Origin: Apodospora peruviana
Taxonomy: Eukaryota; Ascomycota; Sordariomycetes; Sordariales; Lasiosphaeriaceae
DNA length: 64,000 nt
NCBI GenBank assembly: GCA_033439685.1
Contig: JAUEDM010000002.1
Span: 372,001-436,000, forward strand
Direction: 5' to 3'
Below are positions 54,110-64,000 of this stretch, one piece after another; position 1 is the stretch's first letter, and the number at the start of each line of letters is the position of its first letter. The notes beneath the pieces were generated by a model, which had not been told where the DNA came from, ran no database searches, and worked only from the letters and a program-made list of their open reading frames with translations. A program made the translations under genes and the position numbers.

Positions 54110-57100
54110 TTTGACAACCTGTGTCCAGGAAAGGGACTGGGTTGAAGGGGATGGTGACGGGAGGATGCAGCTGTGGTGTGTCCTTGGTCCCCCAAGCTTT
54201 GTGGCGCTTTTTCTGGGAGGGACGGCTGCAGTGCTGTCTTGGAAGTGGCAGCAGGCAAGACAGGCAAGCCGGATCCTTGATAAGAAAAGGAAAAGAGAGC
54301 ACAAAATGGGGATCCGAGTATGTAACGCAGGTGGGCGTCTTTATATTCGTCCTCCCCTCATCAGTCTCACTCAGCTTTCGGGCTCGGAGGGGTTCACAAG
54401 TTCGCAACAATAAGCTAGCCTGCCTACCCGCAATCCCACATGGCAGGGGAGAATATGGATGGATGGATGGACGGACGGGGAGAATGGAAAATCAATCAAA
54501 TGATTCTTTGGGACGACCCAGACCCAAACGGTGCAGCACCATGGCAGATCTCACGACCCCATGTCACCGGCGTGGTACCAAGAGTTCCAAGCTCGCCCAG
54601 CGGTTGGAGTTCACGTTGCTGTACCAAAGTACCCACGTAGACGTGTATGGTCGTACCACACTGGAGCACGATGTTAGCCAAGGAATACCCCAGGGTGTTT
54701 TTTGGCTGGGGGAATTACTAGTATGTATCGACTCCACCATACCCCGTACGGGGTATGTACGACGATGAGATGCAAGGATCCAGTTCAGCGTGTTCAGAAG
54801 GCAGTCCGTGACCAAGGCCCGCAATGCCGTGGCGCCCAGCCAAGAACGGTGTGAATGTATCGTGGTCGTACAAATCCAAAGTGAGATTTAGGAGGTACCA
54901 TACTGTCTGTCCGTGCAGTGTCACAGTGTGCAGTGTCTCTGATCGATGCTGCCAAGAAGTCTTGGCTGGTCAGGTATGTCTGATAAGGGAGCTGCAGCCG
55001 TCTCTGGACAAGAAGTGTCCAATATCAACCTTTATCTCAACAAAAAGAAAGATGAGTAAGACGGACGGCGGTAGACAGGCGGCGGCGGCACGCTGTGTCC
55101 GCCAATCCACCGGTGCCCGCCAAGACGGCTGGAGTCAAAGACTCCTCGTTTATTCCTGGCCGCCAGGCCGCATCAGCGCCGAGATCAAAAAGGGTTGCAC
55201 TCTCACAACACACCCAGTCACCCACGGAGTGCGTTGCAAATGAGTTCTAGCGTCGGCGCCACCAACACCCCGGAACTGGTCTCCTGGTCCGGCTTGGCTG
55301 CCCACCCGGGACCGCGTGCGATTGGTTCGTTTCCCGTTTCTCTCACTGCCTGCTGCTTGCATCGTGAACAACTCCAAGTTGAAGTTGAAAAATGCCCAGA
55401 CTTTGCCCAGACTTTTAACACCAACGCAGCCCAGATCTAATCTTTCCCCCGCACGTGGCTGCCACCATCTCCCAACGGCGGCGGCGCGCCGGATGAAGCT
55501 TTCGGGCTGAAGGATAAATGTCGTGATGTTGAGGTGCATGAATTGTGGCTTGCGTTTTGAAACTACCATGTTCGGAGGTCGGGGAGAATTTTAGTTGACG
55601 ATGGCGTTTTCTACGGTGGGACAGGAGCAATGCCGGTGTGAGGCGGCTCCGTCTCTCACACTCACTCACTCACCTTTTCTCTTCGGTCTCTCTGTTCTGT
55701 TCCAGACGATCTCTCACAGTGAAGAAGCCAAGCCAAGCCTCCTCGCATCCCGTGCTGACGACGGCAACGGCCAGGTCGACACGTGTTGCGAGATCTACAA
55801 TCGGCCAAGAGAATGCCTGCCCTCAGTGCCTTGTCCAGTCTGAAATGACGGCCACTCAGGCGTGCAGGAGGCGTTAGCGTTGGAACGCGCAGAACCAAAC
55901 TTTGGCGTGGTACGGACCAAAGGACGCCAGCTTCTGGAAGGGAGGAAAGAACGAAAAAAATAAAAAAAAATGAGAAGAAAATGTTTTCAAGAAAGGGAAA
56001 GCCTCTACGATACCCGGCACCCGCTATCTGTGATGTTGGTGGTGTTGCTGAGTGATGAATGGCTGAAGTGCCACCCAAGTACCGACGATAATTATCTTAC
56101 TTTTGGTACTACCCAGAAAACAGTTGAACGGCGCTGATCGGCGAAAGGGTTTGAGCCATAGAAAAGAGAAAACCCCACCGACCAGTCGGCGACAAAGATT
56201 GCCGCAGGGGCGCATTATTGCTTCCAAATTCCAATTTTTGCAGTCTCAAAATGCAGAAATTCTGCAGCAGTCCGGTCCGCGGTAACAGCGGAATTGCGTG
56301 GTTGCATTATTGATGGCACAACACAAGGCAACGGCAGTCGACAGGACGGGAGGATGCCTTGCGCTGCCTGTCAGCAGCACGCGGGGAGCGACGAAAATAA
56401 AGCTACAAAAAAAAACCTATCAAGGAGACGATATCTGAGAAAGGAAGGTGAGATGGCATCTTGGCATATCGGGGCCCTGCAAGTGGGCGGGGACCTCGAC
56501 CACGCATCCCTGGTCCACTTCCCCAGGTTTTTTTTTTTTTTGGTCTTTTCTTTTTTAGCTGTGTTAGTCTCTCTTGACCGATGTCCCCATTCGCAAAATA
56601 AGTAACCCCGTAAGCTGAAAATGCAAAATCCACAATGTCAATGCTAAAGTCAACTAAACAATACCCATTTCTCCACACGATGGCACTCCAGACCGTTTAC
56701 TAACATCAGTACGGATCTTCCCCGTAGTTAGCTTTGTTTGTCTTTTATTAAATTATCGGATCCTTCCCTCCACTTTCCCCAGCTTGTAGCTTGTTAGCAC
56801 GAATGGATCCTCCCGTCAGCCTACATTTCCCCCGCCTCTTAGGTACCTATTGTAAACCCCCAACAGGATCCAATGTCAGATCTCACACCCTCTGTCCCCA
56901 ATCATCACGGCAGTTCAGTACCTAGTAAACCGGCGTCCGGCATCCTTCGGGCTCATTCCCCGCCCACAAGCGTCCATTAGTGTAATTGTCGCCAACAACG
57001 TCCACGACCGCGGCCGGTCGGTGCACCGTTCACGTGCCCCGACTCGGAGTCCACACACCCCCTCCCGCCGGTTAGCTTGCTTGGAAGTTGGCGTATTGAA

Positions 57101-60100
57101 GACATGTGTGAGGCTGTGAGCTTGTTTAGTAACTCCGTGAAGCGTGATCCGTCCGTCCGAGCAGGATCAATACCGGCGGCCTGTGACAGATGTCAGACTT
57201 GTCAGGCTAGACTAGCGCAGACTTCCCCAGAAACACTAGTGGTTGCCACATGCGACTCCGGTGATGTCGAGATGGTCGTGATGAAGCGGGCGCAGCGGGC
57301 GCCGAGATGTTAGCCTCCAGCCTCCGGACGAGCGCAATTACCGAGTTTGGGCTCAGCGTGCTCGGCGGCGGCAGACCTGAAACTCACGACGGAAATGACG
57401 TAGATAACGTTGGCGTTGCTGCCTCTGTCTGGTCCTTTCCTTTCTTTTGGGACAGAAGATGATACCAAGCAGTCGATCCTTGGGTCAACTGATTGATTAT
57501 TGTCTGGGCAGGGTCGGTGTGATTGGCAGCAACCCGGTTTCGTGCCATGTGCGCGAGTGTGAGTGTGCCTGCTTTGAAATGTGGTGTTGCCAGCTTGGCG
57601 CATCCAAGTACCGGAATGCGTGGTCTTGGTGTTTTCTTGGTGTTCACATGCGATGTTGTGGTGGCTTACTGCCATGCTCCGTTATATGCAGTATTTTTTC
57701 AAAATTCCGGTTTTCTATTTGCGGTCGCGAGAGGCATGGCATTTTGAATTTTGTCAACCCTCCGCCAAGAGTGGTGATGTTTCGCATCGCTGCGGCTCAT
57801 TCACTTTCCTCTGTCTAAAATTGAGATAAACGAATTGCCTAGGTGTTTTGATAATGGTAACACGCGAGTCTCGAGCTCATTCGGATTGCTTTTCAATGCG
57901 GGGCCAAGACTGGAAGTGCCTTTTTCTATATATCATCTTCCTCCGCGGAGATACTCGTTGACATGAGGTTGAGATATACTCTCTCAATGGTAGTTTCCAT
58001 GACTAATGGACACGGAACACGGCAAGAACAGCAAACGAGCATAAAGAGCCTCAATCGATCATCATGGAACATTCCCTGAAAGAGACACCATGGTTTGTTT
58101 ATGTTACGGGAATAAGAAAATAGGAAATAGGAGTCAACTACTAGTTCTACGCGTATATACTAAATTCGGCATCATACCCGAGTTTGGTTGTCTACTACTT
58201 GGTAATCGTCGCAGCATCAACGATTGCGATGATGGATAGCAGCACGTTCAAATTAGCTACTGGCAGTTTCCACAGTAATAACATGCGGCGGTCTATTGCA
58301 CAACAGGCGAGCAAAATTCCCCACTGGGAGGGAACTGAATTACTGGAAACGGGGACTCTCGTTGCAACAGAAAGAGACAGCGGCGGGGCAGATTTGATGT
58401 GCAAAACCTGGGAGTCGGATTTCCCCAGGGCTGTGGGTGGATAAATAAGCAGAGTGAAGTGAAAGGTTGACTGGGAAATTGTGGGAATATTGCTACCGTC
58501 TCGTCGACTCTGGAGCCGTCCAAGCGAGGGGTCCGGACGGAACTTCAGTTTGTCCCACTCTCGCTTCTTTTTTTGCGTCGCAATCCAGTGAGTGCTTGGG
58601 GTTGCATACAACCCAAATACCGCCAAGCCCCAGCACGGCGGTTGGGCCGTTATTACCCTGATGAAATCTATTTGATTCGTCGTTATCGCGGCTCGAACAC
58701 ACCGCCGGATAAAAGGAAAAGAACACAAGAGAGAACCAAGTCAAGTGCCTTACTTAGGTACCCACCATTTGGGGGGTTTATTTGCATGCATGCACATGTA
58801 AACAGTAGGATTTTCTCGCTTCTGGAAGTCAAGGTAGCAATTAAACAATAGACCGAGCTCTTGTCATTGCGTGGACTTCTTTCGGTTCCGAGATTCTTCG
58901 GGGTCTGGTCTCAACCAACTCTCTTGCCCTGACCCTGTCCTGTCCCGTTTCCACCACAACCTTCCCCGTGCCACGATTTTCGTCAAGATTGAATGGGGGT
59001 TGTGTGGACCGCGGAGCCTACCATTTTGGCGAAACAGTTCGTAAATGATCCTCTGTTGGAATAATGAACCGCTGCACTGTGCATTTCGACAGACTTGCAA
59101 GCTGATGGGGCACGTGCCTGGTAATATATCAGACATTGTACTATTGCCCAGTCGCGAAAGGATATATTAGGGCCAAGACTCCGAAGAAGGGATGCAGGTT
59201 TTGAGGGAATCTTCTCCCTCCTCCGACGGACATACACAGAGGATTGTCGATTCTTTTGTTCTGGAACGCATCTCCTTTCCACTCCTGAGAGAAAAGATCG
59301 ATAAGCAGCAATGGAACTTTCCCGGCCGTTGCACCTGACTGGATGCAGACACGTCTGAGGGTGGGTAAGACGGCAGTACTGATTTATCTGGTTTAGACAA
59401 TGCAGTAAACCTGCACTGCAGTTTACTGTCCCTCGGACGGGAATCGATTTTTACTGTATCCATTGGCTGCGCCGGCCGCTGAAGGGTGGTGTACCACAGG
59501 CTGCAGCTCCCGGCAGTTCAGTTTTAGGAGGCTAAGCTTTATGTTATTGATGGTAAACTACATGTTGGGGATGATCATGTCTGATCAACATGACTGTTGG
59601 TTCCAACAGTCTGTCTTGGTTAGTGCCCTTTTTACCCATATGGCTCCACGTACGCTGGCGCCTTGCAGCCTGCACGATTCGTGGTCCCAAAGGCCGGTAA
59701 GAGTGCAGCAGATTGGCTTGGCAATGGCTATTAAGAGGTAATATAGGTGATATTGTTGTGCCGAAGAGATAAGTGAACGCAGTTGAAGACGCTTTGCTGC
59801 TAGCAAATGGTAGCTAGCAAAGAGGAAGAGAATTGGGGGCCAGATTTTGTAATGTCCACACTGCGTGCATTCCGAAAGACTTTCGGTATTGGAGAAGTCA
59901 GTAATAAAGTTGCCATAAGAGCCATTATGAAGAAAAAATATGAGCACCGGTATAAAAGTACAAGTGTATGTCGGAATGGATTTGGACCAGTATGCTCGTA
60001 CAAGAGAGGCGGGACAAGAAAACGACAACAATGAGCACGGGACGAGCTTCAGAGCATCTAAAGTGACCTACTCAACAGCTACGTTGAACTTGCGGGCCAG

Positions 60101-61256
60101 GCCTACGTGTTTCAGTTAAACCCTAACAAACATGGTTTCCTTCAACTCGGCGGAATCGACTTTTGAGTCTCCAAGTCCATTGTCCGGAGAGACCTAAACA
60201 TATAACACGACGATCAATACATTTAATGCTATGCTACGTCGTTGTTCTGTGTTACAGATCGATACAACTGTATCTTTGAGCCGAGCTGTCAAAAATATAA
60301 CACGCCCATCGGCGCAGAAATGGAGATATATTCTACCTTTAAGCTGTAGATCCATCATTATAACAAAACGGCTGAAGTCATCCAGACCGTTGAAGACTCA
60401 GGGTTCCTACAATAGCTGCCGGAAATACTAATATTGAACCTATTGTATAGCTTCGATATACCAAATTTTGAGAGCTTCTTCCTCATTATACTGCAGCTTG
60501 TGAAAGCAGATCGCTCTGATTCTAGTTGATGATGTTACGACATGGATCTAATGGGTTCTAGCTGCAAGTAGACCAATTAATACTTATCAACAACTTAAGT
60601 AACGCCTTGCTAAACATCGACCGTCAATTTCGGACGTGCTCCAGGGGCGAGAGAGCGTCTGACGGGTACTGGGACTTTTGCTTTTCATTGTCGTTGGAAT
60701 CCTCAGTTATAGAATTATCCCAAGGGGCTGGCTCCTTGGCTCGCTTCCTCTTTGGCTTTTGGCTTTTGGCTTTCGGGCCACTGGCTAGTCGTGGCGCTCT
60801 GTGAGGCCACTTGGGGGCTTGCACTTGCAACGACAGTGTAGGAAAGGGGAAGATAAATAGTAATATCGAATATAATGGTTACTGGAATGGTGTGAATGCT
60901 ACGACTACACGCCTCCGGTTGTGAAAAGTACGGCTTTTGTCGTACGGACGTTACATCAGACCGCCGACTAGACGCGTCCTTGGGCCATGGAATCACGTGC
61001 CTGTATTTTTGGTATCATCCGGCTATGGGGGTGTTGTGGACCAGAGCATAAGGTATATTTTGGGTTCTCATATACATGTACATGTCTTGCTAGTTGATGT
61101 ACTTGAATAACGGGCAATAACTGCATTATATGCAAACCATAAACTCTCTAGGCCCTAGATACTCTGCCCCTATGTATAATACATCCAACACTGGCGTTGA
61201 TCAAGCTGTTCTGCCACTCTTCAGGATCAATCCCACAGATACTACATATGAAGCCC
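54110..61256. other. Seven-kilobase region without a convincing gene
   Basis: I looked on both strands for signal peptides, known domains and frames linked by good introns and found none. Frames present are short, overlap on all strands and have low-complexity or chance-like content. Local features are GGAT repeats near 54458-54474, homopolymer T near 56527-56540, and a GGCTTTT-type repeat near 60750-60772. Non-coding transcripts, fast-evolving small genes or decayed repeats could be hidden here. Confidence 0.5.
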
Positions 61257-62267
61257 TCATGGAGCATGCAACTCAAAGTGTTTAGGATCGGTGCCCATCT
61301 CGGCTATGGGCACGGGTCGGGTGTTGTTGCTCTGGGGCGGCCACCCCCCTGCTCCTCCCATTCCGTTGTTATAGTTGTTGTTGTAGTCGTAGCCATGATG
61401 ACCGTACCCGTGCCCGGCGGCTCTGGGATCCGTGAACTGATGTGGTGGTGGGTAGGGTTGGGGACTTCTTTTCCTATTAGCGAACAACAGCCAGCCCGCA
61501 AGGAGGCCCAGGACCACGGCGGCAATGATACCAACGCCGATTCCGGCCTTGGCGCCCGTGCTGAGATCTGAGTTGGATGACGAGGAAGCGTCATTGTTGG
61601 CACTGGCGTTCGCGCTGGTGTTTTCGGCTGGACTGGGGGTTGTTGATGAAGATATCGGCGACGATAAGGGTGCCGCCGTGGTAGGCTTCATGGTGTTTGA
61701 GGAAGCTGTCTGGGAAGTGCTGGTGGCGGTAACTACGGGGTCTGAACTCGTCGTGACCTGGGCCTTCGGTGTGATGTTGAAGAAGCGACTATTTCCATCG
61801 GGCAATTGTTTCCCCTCTTCCCAGATGTTGAAGGTGAACACATTGGAGACATCCAAATCAAAGTATGCCTGGCCGACGCTTAAAGTCACGGTCCACGTGA
61901 AGTTTGAGCCACCCAGTACGCCGTCTGTAAAAGAAAATAGCAAACGAGTTCAGCCATGCTGTTTGGTCAAGTCCAGTCCCGACCCTTCTTCTCGAGCTGG
62001 GCACTAGTAGGTGGGATACGCACCGGTGATAAGCGTCCAAATTCCAAGCCCCTGGAGACTGGTCTTGTTCATTTGTATTATGGACAAGGACGACGACTTT
62101 CCGGCGTCAGGCGGGCTCCAAGACACGTTGACGGTGGTGCCCTCAGTAAAAACCGGATTGTCGCTGATCGAGTCGTGTGGTTGGGCCGCGGGGGGGCTGA
62201 TAAAATGCATCACGCCCAGCACCGGCGGCAGAAAGACCGCGAGGGCCCATATCAAAAGGAGACGCAT
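61257..62267 (-). CDS. Single-pass membrane protein with Ser/Thr stalk
   Basis: Two exons, 62267-62024 and 61924-61257, with a 99-nt intron (GTGCGT, TTACAG), give 303 residues. The start MRLLLIWALAVFLPPVLGVM places a signal peptide at the very N-terminus; an upstream in-frame ATG (62315) would bury it. The ectodomain (NPVFTEGTTVNVSWSPPDAG, NFTWTVTLSVGQAYFDLDVS, FTFNIWEEGKQL) has an immunoglobulin- or fibronectin-like beta look. A long Ser/Thr stalk, one helix (AGIGVGIIAAVVLGLLAGWL) and a Tyr/His/Gly-rich cytoplasmic tail follow. The STGAKAGI-x-VG stretch at the helix start matches the 28 kb protein, a common fungal layout. Confidence 0.85.
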
Positions 62268-62423
62268 TGGGAAGACGCCGGTGAGGAACCGCGTCCCGAC
62301 CTCATCTGAGGACAAGAAGGTTGGGAAGAGACGCGAGAGCTTTCCCGGGATTGGACATCAGGGCAGACCTACTACATATCGTCTAGAATAGAGTGAGTGT
62401 TACACTACCTAGATTTCTCATCT

Positions 62424-62475
62424 CCTTGAGCGGCCGCCTCGGCATTCTTACCGATGCCGAGGCGGCCGCTCAAGG
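62424..62475. repeat. Perfect 22-bp GC-rich inverted repeat, 8-nt loop
   Basis: Arms 62424-62445 and 62454-62475 are exact reverse complements (CCTTGAGCGGCCGCCTCGGC plus AT). The spacer is TCTTACCG. Each arm contains GCGGCCGC. It lies 157 nt upstream of the ATG of the stalk membrane protein, within its promoter or 5' UTR. Confidence 0.95.
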
Positions 62476-64000
62476 GGGATGATTGGCTCTAACCATGCTT
62501 CATCTTGTGGACACCTGCAGAGACGAGATTATGCCTGCACGGGAAGATGCTGCGCCATACTCTCACGGCGAGGCTGGAGTTGGGGGTTTCAGTACCATTA
62601 ATGCTCCCGGTCACCAAAAGCTTCTGGATCGGGCGCCCTATTGGACAGAGCTCCTGACGATCAATCTCTGTTGGTTAGGAACTACCATGCCCCACCACCG
62701 CAGACAGACGTTTTTGCTCGTTGCGTGGGCTCAGGTAGTGTAGGTACAATATTCTGTCGAGAACCAGTGGCAGCACTAACAAATAACCCCGCTTATTATG
62801 ATGGATTGCGATAGCCGCTTAGGCTTGATATGACGTTCAAGGCAGGGGTTCGCAATGCGGCGGGTAATACGTTACGCTTCGTGCCACCCCCTTCGCTGTC
62901 TGATCTTATGCTTTATCAACCAAGGCTGTTTTCCGTCTCCTCCACGGTCTCGACGAACTACTCTTCGTGCTTGAACCACGACCTTCCTTGACAGTCGGTC
63001 ATGAACCGGACGTCGACGTCTGGATTTGTAAAATCTGTATCACTTGGCGATCAACTCTTTATAAATAATAAGGCAGTCAAGTAATATGTGCCCCGTGTAT
63101 TATTGGCATGATATTTTAGGATTTGGCGACAATGTGCTGCAGCCCCTTCCCCCAAATCCGGCAAGAAAACCCTTCTAACCCGTCAATAGAGGTATATGTG
63201 AATATATGATGGACAAAAGGCGCCTGCCCCCGTTTACTTCTTCCCCACCGTGTCTTTCGTTTAATTAGAACCAGAACATTAAGGCTTCGCCTTTTTGCTT
63301 CCCAGATTCGGCCCCCAATAGCGGGTTACGGAATAACAACCTCCAGAAAGCCCGCGCTTAAACCCCTTCATGTACTACGAAACCTCATCTAGCTGAGGCT
63401 TTTTGAATTACGTTTGACTTGTGTTAAACGCCGGTATTAAGAGATGCATAGTGTTGAAACTGCAGTTGACTAGTTGAACGTATAGTTAGCCAGTTGAACC
63501 TAACTTTATCTGGATGACGCACACTGTAGAGAAAATCATTCTTCATTGCGATTCCGGAGAATCTCAGTGACGAAGAAAGGGAGCGCGGGGTCATCCAGAG
63601 GATAGCTGGGTGTTGTGACGGTCGGTGCGATTGAGCATTGATTGAATTGATTGCGACCGTCAACGGTATATAACCCATTAGAATTCCAAAGGCTGACACC
63701 TTTGGTATTCTGGCGTCCTTTTGGTGTAAGGGGGTCTAGCTCAATTGCTTTGGGTCAATTGAGTGGGCTTTGTCACAGGTGTTATTGATGTTGTGAGAGG
63801 CGGTCCGGATTATGTGTAATCCGTAATAATAAAATGATTATCTTATTAAAATAAACATTCATATATACTGTGGCCAGACAGTAATGACCCACGAAAAAAG
63901 CAAATAAAGAATCATCATGTATCTGAAGTTTGCAAGGACACCACCCCCCCACCCCCACAAAAAAAACCAAACCAAAGAAAAAAAGTCCAAAAGAAACGAT
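62476..64000. other. Right-end intergenic region, no gene seen
   Basis: No supported frame. It holds an 8-bp inverted repeat CTCAATTG/CAATTGAG near 63739-63762 and C- and A-rich low-complexity sequence in the last 60 bases. Confidence 0.5.

Noticed and set aside
1..64000. CRISPR array, bacterial operon or phage features
   Set aside because: The sequence is eukaryotic with introns throughout; no regularly spaced repeats or bacterial-type gene packing were seen.

Overview
The window is nuclear DNA of a filamentous ascomycete (Pezizomycotina, most like a Sordariomycete). Evidence: short GT-AG introns of about 45-160 nt with GTAAGT-type donors and CTAAC/CTGAC-type branch sites; HET (heterokaryon-incompatibility) proteins; PTH11-like fungal-rhodopsin-fold membrane proteins; a MYND/DUF4470 protein; Kex2-processed small secreted cysteine-rich proteins; an involucrin-repeat-like fragment; and retroelement relics. 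There is no operon structure. Each gene stands alone, and intergenic spacers reach 7 kb. I reconstructed exons by hand from splice consensus and reading-frame continuity, and nearly all multi-exon models sum to a whole number of codons.

Layout. 0-8 kb: C-terminus of a PTH11-like protein, a 5-exon MYND/DUF4470 gene, then small secreted protein genes, two of them apparently broken by in-frame TAG codons. 8-19 kb: a membrane-anchored HET gene split by one frameshift, a DHA2-type MFS efflux transporter, a second PTH11-like protein, a decayed HET gene and an intact guanyl-specific (T1/N1 type) secreted ribonuclease. 20-28 kb: a Kex2-processed secreted protein, then a graveyard of mobile DNA: an Ulp1-like C48 protease relic, a Gypsy-like gag whose zinc-knuckle part lies inverted inside the rest, and a 5'-truncated LINE. 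28-38 kb: a Ser/Thr-stalk single-pass membrane protein, a NADAR/YbiA-like protein with a microsatellite-encoded Arg-Lys-Glu tail, an intact HET protein, a DUF829/PaxU-like alpha/beta hydrolase, an intron-containing tRNA-Ala(CGC) and a thioesterase-like protein. 39-42 kb: a mosaic of fragments, including an involucrin-repeat-like gene carrying a 21-base C tract at which the reading frame changes. 42-48 kb: secreted or surface proteins and a lipocalin-like protein. 48-54 kb: a secreted GMC oxidoreductase with a GC-AG intron and an ACS-family MFS transporter. 54-61 kb: a 7 kb stretch with no convincing gene. 61-62.5 kb: a second Ser/Thr-stalk membrane protein, with a perfect 22-bp GC-rich inverted repeat just upstream.

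Taken together this reads as an accessory, fast-evolving region: non-self recognition (HET), secreted effector-like proteins, membrane sensors and transporters, and decaying repeats. Several broken genes and the LINE carry TAG where Gln (CAG) would fit, as expected of C-to-T (RIP-like) decay. Several other genes are broken only by single small indels, so assembly error is a real alternative for those.
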